DNA of 64,000 bases from Lutraria lutraria (Eukaryota; Mollusca; Bivalvia; Venerida; Mactridae). Position 1 is the stretch's first letter, and each line of letters opens with the position of its first letter. The stretch spans positions 8,970,088 to 9,034,087 of the forward strand of contig OZ026837.1 of assembly GCA_964023205.1 (NCBI GenBank), given 5' to 3'. Of this stretch, positions 50,516 to 61,709 are shown piece after piece. The notes under the pieces were generated by a model. It did not search any database. It was given only the letters and a program-made list of their open reading frames with translations, and was not told the DNA's origin. The position numbers and the translations under genes are program-made.

Positions 50516-51819
50516 TAATGTATATGGAATGCTCCGCCTACAAAATAGTACGGCATATGATCATTTAAAGACGCTCAAATGTGTATATATTCCCATTGAA
50601 AAGGCAAACCAAAGACATGGATGACGGAACACTGCCATTCCGATTGTGTTTATCTTTAATGGAGAGATGATTAGTTGGTGAATAATATAATTAAATAATA
50701 CTACTAGGTAGTCATCATTTGTTTGTTGTTCGTTGTTGATAATGTTGTCGATTTGAAAAATTAAATATCATGTCGTCACGACACGAAGTGATGAATCGTG
50801 AGTACAATTGGTGACGCAGAAATATTTGAAATATCATAGTACATTGTATTCACATAGAATATTAATTGTTTTGTGAATGAACGTGCATTTGGCGAAGATT
50901 ATATCTGCAGAGAATGTATCACTCTATATACGATCTCCTCTATATACGATCTCCTCTATATACGATCATAGCATAGCATGGTGTATTTAACGGAGTGATA
51001 AAAATTGGACGCTCAATCATCTTTTAGGATTATTGATTTAGAAGACTAAAACATATTACAACATTTATGAAAATCATAAGAATCTGTGAAATATTTGACT
51101 TTACTTCCGTAAAAAAGCAAAATCAATATTTTAAACACAATTTTAAAAAATAGTATGAATAGAAAAAAATGGATTTCACAAGTCGATGATATTGATCAAA
51201 GGAACTTTTATATTAACTTATTTTAAATTTATTAATTTTATTATATTTTGGCTTACGTCCACATTTGTTATAACATTGCAAAATTTATATTATTTGCTTT
51301 TAAAGAAAGAAATTAGAAATAACAATCAGTCAAAACTCATTTATTTTAATCTGCTACTTGTATATTGTTTAATCTTGTTCTGAAACTAATTAGGTATATT
51401 TGTTCACCAATTGTCACTTACCTTGTACATTTTGTTTGTTTGACTATATTTTCTGTGTATGTATTTTATACGTTACGTTACGACATGTCTGAAATTTTAC
51501 ACAATGGTAGTCTAGCATGTTCTCCATGTTTTGCTTGTTTTGTTCTTTTTTATTTTCCGACCCGTTTCATAGCAAAGCCACGATGAATGTCAGCGGTGTA
51601 AAACCGACGTTTTACACGAAAAATAGGTTCAAACATACCGCTATTGTAATTTCAGATACATCATCTTCAAGCTCTCTATCTGCGGAATAAGCTCATATAA
51701 GTTTTAATGGGGTTTTGTCGTGTTTATTTTCCTGGCGGAACGTTATGCTGCTATGCACTTAAATTACGTCCGTTTTTTTCACCCGTAATTGCGACAACCA
51801 ACTATATTTCTGTGTACTT
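50516..51819. other. Intergenic between genes A and B, no gene
   Basis: AT-rich. It holds a 16-bp tandem repeat (CTATATACGATCTCCT, about 2.7 copies, 50923-50967). Open frames here lack features. Confidence 0.6.
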
Positions 51820-51974
51820 AAAATTGCAATATAGTAAAGTTCGGACATCATGAATAACGTTGATGAAATTGTTACGCCACACTAATTGTAGCCTGGCATT
51901 ATTACTAATAAGTTGAATATTAGCGCGCACACGACGTTATTCATGATGTCCGAACTTTACTACATTGCAATTTT
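51820..51974. mobile_element. Hairpin MITE with 41-bp arms
   Basis: Left arm 51820-51860 and right arm 51934-51974 are almost perfect reverse complements (AAATTGCAATA-TAGTAAAGT, TTCGGACATCATGAATAACG). The spacer is 73 bp. It lies about 0.8 kb upstream of gene B. Confidence 0.8.
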
Positions 51975-52575
51975 GTGAAAAATAATGCATTTTATAATGT
52001 CCTTTGAACTTCGATATAAAAAGTTCCGACTACATTTTAAGAGCACGACTATCAAACAGCAAGATTCACTAGACTGGACCAGTAAACTATTGATTGTCGT
52101 TCGGACATGCCTTCATGTTGAACCCTGTCTTCAGTGATTACGGTTAAAAGCGAATTCCCCATATAAATATTAGACTAGTTCTCGGTGTACCAGGAAGAGT
52201 CAAATTCTCAGTCCAGTTTTATGTAAATATTGACACATTTTTAGTAATTTGTAAGTGTTTGACCTTGACCGAACGACAACGATATGAAACAGCTATTCGC
52301 CGAAAGTATCCGTGTACAATGCTTTCGGTGAATGTCACGTGATCATTGAGACTATCGAGTTAACAACATGAATATTACACAGTCTGTAAGCACACATGAA
52401 CACCACTTAACAAGAACAATTATAACAAAACTCGCTCTATTTCTGTTTTGTTTATATCACGTGATCACTGCGGATATTTAAGGGGACCTATCAGTAATTT
52501 CTGCTTCGCTACAAGAAGTTGCGATTTTGCATTGCCACTTAAAAATAAGCATTCCATAGTGTACGATTTCCTACA
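51975..52575. other. No gene supported
   Basis: Upstream region of gene B. No TATA box or initiator that I would defend. Confidence 0.5.
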
Positions 52576-52691
52576 ATAATACTCATTTGCATATGTATAC
52601 TACACCAATTATGGTAGTTTAATAAATATAGTCATACCTTAGCGTGTCCGTGCATTAAATTCAAATCACTAAACGTTAATGGATCTCGTCG
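52576..52691 (+). repeat. 116-bp direct repeat, copy upstream of gene B
   Basis: Near-identical to 53984-54098 inside intron 1 of gene B. Shared blocks: ATAATACTCATTT, ACACCAATTATG-TAGTTTAA (one mismatch) and AGCGTGTCCGTGCATTAAAT. It ends about 100 bp before the start codon. Confidence 0.85.
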
Positions 52692-52794
52692 AATAAACAC
52701 ATAGGATAATGCTATTTGAACATATTCATTTACTGTCGATGTTAACTGGTTAAAATTTACATTTTCACGTTGGCGCGTCAATTATTTTATAATT

Positions 52795-53087
52795 ATGGCT
52801 ACAAATTCGAAGAAATTAGAAAAGTTTTACAAAAGGCATAGAGATAAATTTGTGATCTTGTTCAAAGTATTAATGTTAGCAGGATATTTAGTGTACTTTG
52901 GATTTGCTATTTCACATCACCTTGGAGACGAGGGCTCGTGGAGACTGGTGGGTTGTACTGCTCTAGCGGCGTGGTTGGCTGCCTGGAATTTTTTCAAGAA
53001 GACGAAATGTTATACAATATTAATTTCTTTCGTAGAGTCGATTTATTCACGATATTCGAAAGGAAAAACCTGTTCAGTAATTCGATG
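52795..53087 (+). CDS. Gene B exon 1
   Basis: Residues 1-97 plus two bases of Trp98. Basic N-terminus (KKLEKFYKRHRDK), two membrane segments and the same HHLGDEGSWR loop as gene A. Donor GTAAGA, phase 2. Confidence 0.9.
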
Positions 53088-56000
53088 GTAAGACTCATTG
53101 CAAATATTTCATTAACGCAAGATGTGATATACAACAAAACCTCGTTATGTCGAGGAGTCTTTGAAACAGTCTCATTGCTCGAAATAACCCGGGTACTTGT
53201 AAGAACAAGTCAGTATAACAAATAATTATGGGTTCTGTCCTACAAATGTGTAACAACAACGCTTTGACTTATGAGAAAACTCCTACTTCAGCTGACGATT
53301 TTGTATCAAACATGTTCATTGGTAACAAATGTATGTCAAAAGCAAGACAGCATGCCGGAAAAAATATTTCTACGCCTTAAGAAGTGGAATCAGAACTTGC
53401 TGAATTTAATGTTGATTTCAGTAATAGAAATAAATGTATTGTAAGCCAGGGACTCTACATTATGTAATGTAGAGTCCTGTGTGTAAGCTAATGTGTTAAT
53501 TCATTGTATGTAGAATGAAATCAAATGCTATTTGTCTGAGTCGTATGACGTAGAGTTGTCAAACTTAAGTTGAAAATATTGAAAGCACAAAATTGAGATT
53601 TATGCTTTGTGTCCAATTATAAATTGTATTATCTTAAACCCTGAATTCCACACATTTGACGATCGGCACCGATTTTAAGAACAGTGTCGTGTTTTCTAGA
53701 ACGTATTGAAATGGTAGGGTGGCGTAACCAGTTTTCGTGGTTTCAACGAAACATCGACGTATTTCACAAAAATGATAAATCACCGTGAATAATAGCCTTA
53801 TGGTGGCTTATTGCAAAAATAGGAAAGCTAACGAAATTATTAAACGGTTTGTTTGGAATTTTTCTGGAATTACGCTTATGCGCAAATGGTAAAATTAATT
53901 ATATACCACGAAAACAGGTTACACCACGAAGATCGATATAGAATTGTGTATACGTGTTCTGGATAAGTCCTGCCACGGGATATATAATACTCATTTACAC
54001 ATGTATACTGCACCAATTATGATAGTTTAATAAATATATTCATACCATAGCGTGTCCGTGCATTAAATTCAAATTACTAACATTGATGGGTCTCGTCGGA
54101 CAATGGCTACACATGAGTCACTCAGTGTGAGTCTCGCCCGGAACATCTTGATCAGTAGACGATGACCAAGGCTCTAACAATAGCAGTACCTTCGAATTCA
54201 AAACAATTTTGTTTCAATGACATCATGTCTTGAAGTCATTTCAATGACGTCGGATCTTGATGTCATAATGTTTCTTTAAGTTTTTGACACGTTGTCTTTG
54301 TATTTTCAGGTTGTTGTACATCGCTATGACAATCTTTATGGTAACGTATGTAGTAGTCTATGTGGCGCTGAAAACACCCGGAAACTTACGATCATTAATT
54401 GGGCTTGTTGGAATTCCATTTGGGCTTTTCTTGTATTCAAACAATAGAAGAAAGGTGTGTAACAGGACTTAATGATACACAGGACAAATAATCGTGTTTG
54501 GATATTTTTTCAAGTCATTATGTCTAAATTCTTGTAACACCAATATAAAATACAGCATCGTTCTTACTGACTCTAGATTTGCTTCTGGAACAACAGTACT
54601 GTAGTGATGTCGGCTCTGTATCAGATAGAAATACACTAAAAATCCATGCAGAGCCCTAGAGTTAACCTTAAAAAGTAACGGTGATTTTACAAGAGGTCCA
54701 ATTGTGCACGAATATAATCTAAGAGTCTATATTACATATTATATCATATGACAAAGAAAAAACGGAAAATTAGATTTCTGAAGTGGCATTTCCCTTACCA
54801 TTGCCAAACAATCGTTTTGAGATTCGTATTTCTGTTGTTGTTGTTTTTTGTCATCCACGTACACTTTGTCTGTCTAAATTTATTTCAGATAAATTGGCAC
54901 ACAATTTATTGGTCAATGTCTCTACAGTTCATCATGGCACTGATAATACTGAAGACATCATGGGGTGCATCAATTATACAATGGTGTGCATCAAGACTTC
55001 AAGAGTTTCTTGAAAATGGCCAGGCAGGAAGTGCATTTATATTCGGTCCCGCTTGGACACAGCATAGATTCGCGTTCGGGGTGAGTTTGAAAGACAGACT
55101 CTGTGTAATATTGTTTATAATGTGCAGTATTTCATGTTTGAACAAATTTAACTGATAGCTGAAGAATAAAAAGGGCCTTTGTGTTGTTTATTATGGGTAA
55201 AGGGTTGTTTTCGTAATATCAGCAATGACACCGGTGATGTTTGTTTGTTTGGGGCTTACGCCGTCAGAGTGAAACGAGGTGGACAGATCACTAACCCATC
55301 ATTCTTGGGAAGAACCAGTACCAGACTCCCATCCACTGTTACAATTATATGCCTACTTTCTTCCAGTAATGTAGATGACCCAATCAGCTATAAAACATAC
55401 AATAGGAATCAAACCCGAGTTAATAGCTACTATATGAACAATGGACCATTACTCCTAAACAAATTTCAAAACACGCCGTAGACCAAATAATGTTAAGAAT
55501 TCCATTTTTGATTCAAGACCATTATTTTCCTTTCCGGGTTTCTATTCGTACACTGGTCTGACTAAAACTCGGCTTATCGCCAATATGTAAGCTAGTTGCG
55601 GATTACGCATGGTGCCACAACATAGTATCAATGACCAAGCCCCGAGGTTATAAAACTTGGGGACAGCTAAGCTCAACTCTCTATTCCATTTTTAAAGTAT
55701 TACGGTTGGTGAAAAGAGCTGATGAAACGTAGGCCAACTGCACTGTCAGAATAATTTATCAATAATGACATAACTAATTTAGAAACATTCAAAGACAATA
55801 TGTATCAGATTTGGTATTGTGAACCGATGTTAGGTTTTATAACCTCGAATCCATCCATGTCACATTTCAGTTATGAGGACCAATATGTATCTTTACTATA
55901 TATTATATATGAACGACATTTATCCATCATAAAAAACTATAAGGCAAGCGCACTGTTGTGTGGGTGTGTTTTCTTTAATAAATTGTATGACACTGTTCGC

Positions 56001-59000
56001 TTGCTTCTTCTTGTGTTAAGTATAACCAATACAAGTGTTTATAATTAAATGAATTACTGGCTAATCAATAATTTGTGAGAATAATATGTCTGCTTAATTT
56101 CACTGATTGTTATTCCAGTCGATGGTTCAAGTGTTTGTTGTAATCGTTGGTATGTCTGTACTGACTTATCTTGGTGTCATCAAATTCGTTGTGGAGACGG
56201 TTGGTAGAGTTCTTGCTTTCTTCATCGGTGTCAGTCCTCCTGAAGGTATTAATGCTGTTGGCAACATCTTCTTTCATGTTGTAAGTATTGTATACGTTAT
56301 ACCCCCATCACACCGGACGTGTGTCCTTACTGCGTCCTAAACTATCAAATTGAGGAGGACGCCGATGGTCGCATTGAGAACGCCAATGAGTTTTCTAAAA
56401 AAATCCAGATTTCGGTCATCCGTCACACTGGGGTCATGTTCTCTGTGATTAGTGCATGTACAGGACGCAACGTATCACATTTTAAACGTTCCAATGATAG
56501 ACAAATAAGCAGTATTGTTTAGCTGTTGGGTTTTTTATTAATCAATACGTAAGAGATTTCTAGGATATCAGTGGAAGTAACATTATATAACCACGAAGAA
56601 ATATATGCTTGCCATGTATATCATAATAAAGATGAATCAAATTAATGCAATTATACATACTTTATTTGTTTGAGCGGTTATTCAAATTAAACGCGTAATC
56701 CTACGTACCAGATTGCATTCATTATAGATGAATTATCCATATTTCAGCCAGAATCTGCCATGTTGGTTCAAGAGTATTTACCGACAATGACGCCATCACA
56801 ATTGTTTGTGACGTACGCCGGCGGCTTGTCAACAGTCGGTGGTGTTGCACTTGTAATTTTCATGGCATCTGGGGTATGTATGGTATTTTATTGGATTGTA
56901 ATATATGATATTTATTCCAAGTTTAATCATTGAAATCCTTTGAAGTTAGTTAGAGCGCTCTATTATCATTTCATGTAAAAAATATGATTCTAACTTACAC
57001 AAAGAAAGGTATTTATGCATACTAGTTCCAACTTTTGACGTTCCAATTCCATTAATTTTATTAATCTATGTCTAACCCATTGTGAATTTTGAATGTCATC
57101 TTTACATAATATATAAGAACTAAAGTAACATAATTATATGTATACAAACTACATGTATATCATTATACATTTTTACTTTATATAGAAAACTTTTAAACGC
57201 TGTCAGAGATGTGGTTGGTGTAAATTTCCCAAGCAGTCAAACTGATTGTAAGGAAAATCATAACCATATTCTGACCATGTTGACCCAAAGTTTTACCCAC
57301 CTATCTCCTGAGTTCTGTCCTGTATTTTATTTATACTTGATAACAATTTGGACAGACCATGAATATATCTAATTATTAGTATGTCTACATAATTATCCGC
57401 AAGATCCACAAGCGTTCAAACAGCATTTCCTTTCAATATGATATGCGTGCATACAAAGTATTTGATTTTACAAACGACATCAAACATTCAAAACATCTAT
57501 TCAAACTTTGTCTTCAGGTTCCAGCCGCACCATTAGTTGCTGCTTCTGCAATGTCAGCACCGGCAGCATTAGCCGCTTCTAAATTAGTATTTCCTTCAAC
57601 TGATGAAGAAGAAACCTCAGTATCAACACGAGATGACGGAGTCGAGAAGTATAACAATGAACAAGAAGGTATATTAAGGTATGTAGATGTCCATTGAGAA
57701 GTATAACAATGAACAAGAAGGTATATTAAGGTATGTAGATGTCCATTGCAATTGTGCCAATCAAAGCAATACAAAATTGATTCTTCATTTATTCTTATGT
57801 AATTAATTGCTCCTCTTTTTGGTGTTTTTTAGAGTTTATACATGTACTCGTATTTATACGTCATCAAACGCAACACATAAAATGAAATGATAACCGTTTT
57901 TTTTGTCAGAAACCTTCCCTGTTGATATAATGGTCAGTTTTGCCATTGCCTCTTCAATATTTTCAACATTCTGACTTCGGCATTTTCATTTTTTACCTTG
58001 TTTTTCAGACACCCAACGTCATTGATGGATGCAATCATACTTGGAATAAATCAAAGTGTTGTTCTGGTGGTACAAGCTGTGTCCTTCGTCATGACGTTTG
58101 TGATTATTCTAGAATTCGTCAATAATACAGCAGTATGGTTTGGTTATCGAATTGGTGTAGAAAATATGACAGTAGAGGTAAACGTTTTTAGTATTAAATA
58201 ATACACTGCAAAGTGAAATATGATTAAAATATAATAAATAATGGAATAAACAATGTTCCTGTGTTCTTTTTAATAAAATGCTTATAATGAGTAGAAAATA
58301 AGACACTACTGACTTTTCAAAGAATATTGTTTGTTTAAACAAATATAAGTCAGGTATCACCTGTGCAATAGGGTGATATGTCAAGGCATTGCATATTTTT
58401 TGTGTCCAACGGTGGAAAAAAACAAAGTCAGATCAACTCTATATCAGGAAAACCTACAGTTGTCTAACAATGTCCACATTTTGTTGCAGTTCCTGTTTTC
58501 TTACTTATTTTATCCCCTGGCGTTTATAATGGGTGCTCCCTCTGATGACTGCTTGTTTGTTGGTGAACTACTTGGAATCAGGACGTTTAGTTTAGCCGTG
58601 GTTGCTTATCCGAAACTGGGCCCAGTAATGCAGGTAACTACTGGTTCATTTATTCTTCACCGGAAACTACGGAAGTACGAAATATACCCGTGAAGTTCAT
58701 GGACCCCACCCCCAATCGTAACTACTCAGGCATTTCCGTAACAGAGAATACACTTCGTACCTTTTTGGTTATGCGGTTACCGGTCTCTACTTTTTCAACA
58801 TTATAAGTACTCCTTTTCTAGAATCATTCACACAATTAGAAAACGCCGAGGAGTTCCGATTGGGACCTCCCAAGAATACTGCGAAATCGAGGCAAAACAT
58901 AAAACATATCGTAAATGACAGAGTTTTGTTATTTCATTTGTGAAAAATGGTAGACCTATCGCTACTGTTAGTACACTAGTGCACTGTATTTTATTTTTCT

Positions 59001-61316
59001 CACACATACCCATCATTATTCGGACAGGTCCGACGTCTCAACGACGTTATTAGTATAATCATACAATGCACATACATGTTCAAACAGTAAACATTGCTAT
59101 TAAACATCTTTGGAAACATAGGTGTCAATATTCAGATGAACACATTATCAGGTTCTTTCTACTGAATAAGTCGCTAAGCGAAATTTCATTGTACTGTTAC
59201 ATTGTAGCGTGCCCAAGATGATAAAAGACAAATCTAAGCGTATTGGACCTTTTCACAAATGTGCACTACATGTAATTCAATTCAATCCGTAAGAATATTA
59301 ATAAATAACTTTTACATTGACATTTTTGGTTCATTTAATTAAAAACCGTGCCAAATGAAATATCTATAGATACTTTTATTTATTTCAATCTACAGAACGG
59401 TGTTGCCTTTCGTGAATACACTGCAGGCGGTATAAATAACACATGGACACAAGTTGGAAGTGATGTTATTTTGGACAATCTTAATAAAACACTAGTTGGT
59501 GGTGTTTTAGAGGTAGGCGAATATTGAATAACTTGAACAGTTGATATAATTCTGTCATAGATTACATTCATTATGACCTAAAGCATTTGGTAAGCTTTGC
59601 GCTAAACATATGCATGTATGCATGCGCCATTTTAATACAACAAAACATCACATGTAATTGTATAACTGAACAAATCCTTTGACAGTCAAAATGCCGTTTG
59701 GAAACAAGCGCTGCATTTATCTCCACCACGGAAATGGTCGAGGACTTCCGAAGAGAGATTTAATGGCGTCCGCGTCGAAAGGAAACGCCCTATATGGAAT
59801 GAAGTTAAAATGTGTGAAAAGGCGTGCGATCGAAACTTCTTAGCTGGTATCATTGTTATTATATAACGATACTGACTGAGAATATCCGACCTAAACAGGT
59901 TCCCATTGACTCCGTCTGTACGTAGACATTTAATGTACTGCAACAATTTTAGGCACGGGAACCAGTTAATTGTTCCGGATATCCTTACTTTATTCTACAC
60001 AAAGCATTATACTGCAGGCAAGATCTGAAATCATCGCAACGTACGCACTTTGCGGATCTGCATCCTTCGCAATCATGGGGTTAATAATTGGTTCCTTTGA
60101 AGTCATTGTTCCTCACAGAATCGGAGAAATAACCAAGCATATATTCCGGGCCTTGGTAGCTGGGACTGCCGCTAGTTATTTAACGGCCTGTTTCGCAGGT
60201 ATGTATTGTTTGAACCCTTAAGATATACAGTATAACAAAGTTATAGTGAACGGCGAAAATTCGGATGCATTGAAATATTTTTGTACTACAATTATTTCAC
60301 CCGTATATATATCTTTCTTCATTTCATTTTTGAAATAGGTGTCCTCATATGTTCATTTTTCAGGATTTGCACCTGTTTTCAATCATAGTACTTTACTTTG
60401 AACCGTCGGCGATTATCCTAATCGGTTTTTAATTCTTACATCCTGGGTTTGAGTCACGTTTACGCCTTCCTTCAGTGTCCCCAATCCTAACAACCGGGCA
60501 ATAGTATTGTGTTTCGAAAATCACAGGAAAGTGTTTTGGCGTGTATAGGTGCTTTATACTGGGCATGATACAGAACCAGGAAAAACTGTTCGAAATAAGA
60601 GTGTGGATATAAATGCCCGGTTCTCCTGTATCTTATCTCCCCTTTCTCTGGGGCCACGGGCGGCTCTGAAATGACTATAGCTGTTGAATGGCCCGCTAAA
60701 CAGCAGATAAACATAATCTACATCCTCTACCAGAAGTAAATACATGCAGTATTCTTTGCATACAGTAATCGAATTAGAGGTGAAGGACAAGACTTAAGAC
60801 ATATACATTTTGTATTGTCACTAACCAAACTGCCAATGAGCATAGTATATATGCCACGCCGAGGACAGGGCTCGTACTACACACCTTCAATACACAACGA
60901 AACTGTCTTGTTGAATTTAAGTAGAATTGAGATTTTGAAATCACACACGTCTAATTATGTTTACACATGTTCCAAGTAATTTTGTAATGTCGTGTTTGGT
61001 TCAAAGTCGTCTTATAAGGGAGAATGAAACAAGAAAAATTACACGTGCTAATCATGTGTCTGTGTCAATGACGTCATTGTTTATTTGTAATTATACAACA
61101 ATGTTTCACTTAGTGCACGACGTAAGTTTCTTAGAGTATGTGCGACGTGGTTTATGAAATAATACATTATCTATATATTTATAAACCTTTATCAAACACA
61201 TCGTGTTGTACACATACAATTCAAGCCCTCTTGATATACATACGTTATCATTGTATTAAACAATAAATATCATTTTACTTTCAGGACTACTTTATGAAGT
61301 GGATGTATCTTTATAA
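52795..61316 (+). CDS. SLC28 (concentrative nucleoside transporter)-like protein, gene B, 11 exons, 573 aa
   Basis: Spliced CDS by eye: 52795-53087, 54310-54454, 54889-55080, 56119-56280, 56748-56873, 57518-57678, 58009-58177, 58490-58633, 59396-59512, 60018-60198, 61285-61316. The joined frame is open over 1722 nt with stop, and every intron phase equals that of gene A, so the two arose by tandem duplication. Landmarks: AVGNIFFHV (256-264), PESAMLVQEYL, GGLSTVGG, SAMSAPAALAASKL, GELLG, RSEIIATYALCG, LTACFAG, short tail LLYEVDVSL. Family role: ion-coupled nucleoside uptake across the plasma membrane. As in A, the pocket is altered: Val264-Pro265 for Gln-Thr, Ala452 for the NEF Glu, Ser519 for Asn, Ile522 for Ser. 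Glu266 and the Na+-site Asn259 are retained. The same replacements in both copies indicate an old, maintained change rather than decay. Substrate unknown. Odd points: a duplicated exon-6 donor and a MITE in the 3' flank. Confidence 0.9.
53450..53477. repeat. Perfect 13-bp hairpin in gene B intron 1
   Basis: GGACTCTACATTA, two-base loop, TAATGTAGAGTCC. The transcript could form the same stem. No known element recognised. Confidence 0.7.
53984..54098 (+). repeat. 116-bp direct repeat, copy in gene B intron 1
   Basis: Duplicate of the upstream segment 52576-52691, with about ten differences. It lies 212 bp before exon 2. Confidence 0.85.
54310..54454 (+). CDS. Gene B exon 2
   Basis: Residues 99-146, two membrane segments ending NNRRK. 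Acceptor TATTTTCAG, donor GTGTGT, phase 0. Confidence 0.88.
54889..55080 (+). CDS. Gene B exon 3
   Basis: Residues 147-210: INWHTIYWSMSLQFIMAL, then AGSAFIFGPAW...FAFG, the conserved CNT block. Donor GTGAGT, phase 0. Confidence 0.9.
55240..55425 (-). repeat. tRNA-derived SINE, family 1 (copy 2)
   Basis: On the minus strand it ends in a tail GACGGCGTAAGCCCC followed by (CAAA)n, the molluscan SINE tail. The body shares GGGAAGAACCAGTAC with the copies at 48662 and 61710. The head is degenerate (GGGTTTGATTCCT). Lies in gene B intron 3. Confidence 0.65.
56119..56280 (+). CDS. Gene B exon 4
   Basis: Residues 211-264: membrane segment and first half of hairpin 1 (SPPEGINAVGNIFFHV). About 91% identical in DNA to gene A exon 4 by my manual count. 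Donor GTAAGT. Confidence 0.92.
56748..56873 (+). CDS. Gene B exon 5
   Basis: Residues 265-306: PESAMLVQEYLPTMTPSQ, GGLSTVGG. Only about 75% identical in DNA to gene A exon 5. Donor GTATGT, phase 0. Confidence 0.9.
57518..57678 (+). CDS. Gene B exon 6
   Basis: Residues 307-359. VPAAPLVAASAMSAPA, then a charged loop two residues longer than in A. The last 35 bases and the donor belong to a perfect 52-bp duplication, so a second identical donor lies at 57731. Phase 2. Confidence 0.9.
57644..57747 (+). repeat. Perfect 52-bp tandem duplication spanning the exon 6 donor
   Basis: 57644-57695 and 57696-57747 are identical (GAGAAGTATAACAATGAACA to GATGTCCATT). Each copy carries the same AAG/GTATGT donor, at 57678/57679 and 57730/57731. 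Use of the second would add 52 nt, and the in-frame TGA at 57695-57697 would end translation. Confidence 0.95.
58009..58177 (+). CDS. Gene B exon 7
   Basis: Residues 361-416: HPTSLMDAIILGINQ, long hydrophobic segment, NNTAVWFG. Donor GTAAAC, phase 0. Confidence 0.9.
58490..58633 (+). CDS. Gene B exon 8
   Basis: Residues 417-464, hairpin 2: FYPLAFIMGAPSDDC, GELLG, TFSLAVVAY with Ala452 in place of the NEF Glu. Donor GTAACT, phase 0. Confidence 0.9.
58722..58870 (+). repeat. Dispersed repeat fragment in gene B intron 8
   Basis: CTCAGGCATTTCCGTAACAG, TTTTGGTTATG and GAGGAGTTCCGATTG recur in the same order, with longer spacers, at 62245-62590. Class unknown. Confidence 0.55.
59396..59512 (+). 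CDS. Gene B exon 9
   Basis: Residues 465-503, a hydrophilic loop with two N-x-T sequons (NNT, NKT), matching gene A in length. Phase 0. Confidence 0.9.
60018..60198 (+). CDS. Gene B exon 10
   Basis: Residues 504-563: ARSEIIATYALCGSASFAIM, with SASFAI where CNTs have FANFSS. Then the last membrane segment. Phase 1. Confidence 0.92.
61285..61316 (+). CDS. Gene B exon 11 (terminal)
   Basis: Completes Gly564, then LLYEVDVSL and TAA. Acceptor ACTTTCAG. Confidence 0.85.
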
Positions 61317-61363
61317 CAAGTGAAAGATTGCTACGAATACGCTTACGTCACAATGTATATATA

Positions 61364-61567
61364 AGGCCATCCTTAAAAATATTTGGTTTGGTGTTATGCT
61401 ACCTACTCACCAGAAACGGCCCTACCGAACCGTCTTTGGTCTCTTTGACAATTTTTTTTCAATATATTATAAATAAAACTATGAAAAAAAATATTTCCCT
61501 ACATACCAACCCACTGAAAATCCGTTGGGTAGGTTTGTTTACCCCAAAAATCTTTTTAAGGATGGCC
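61364..61567. mobile_element. MITE with AGGCCATCCTTAAAAA termini in the gene B 3' flank
   Basis: Left end AGGCCATCCTTAAAAATATT and right end CAAAAATCTTTTTAAGGATG-GCC are complementary. Length is about 204 bp, starting 47 bp after the gene B stop codon. An internal inverted pair, GGTAGGTTT against ACCAACCCA-type words, is weak. Confidence 0.75.
61472..61477 (+). promoter_or_regulatory. Candidate polyadenylation signal for gene B
   Basis: AATAAA about 155 bp after the stop codon, the first such hexamer downstream and inside the MITE at 61364-61567. If it is used, the transposon supplies the 3' end of the transcript. Confidence 0.5.
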
Positions 61568-61709
61568 TGAAAAATATTTTTTTGTAAGCATTGTTATGAA
61601 AACCAATTATTATGTAAACTGCTCGATTACATAATAATTAAAATTACTTAAACAAATTACCAGGAAAATATATTTTCATTTATCTAAATTAATAATTACT
61701 GAATCATTC

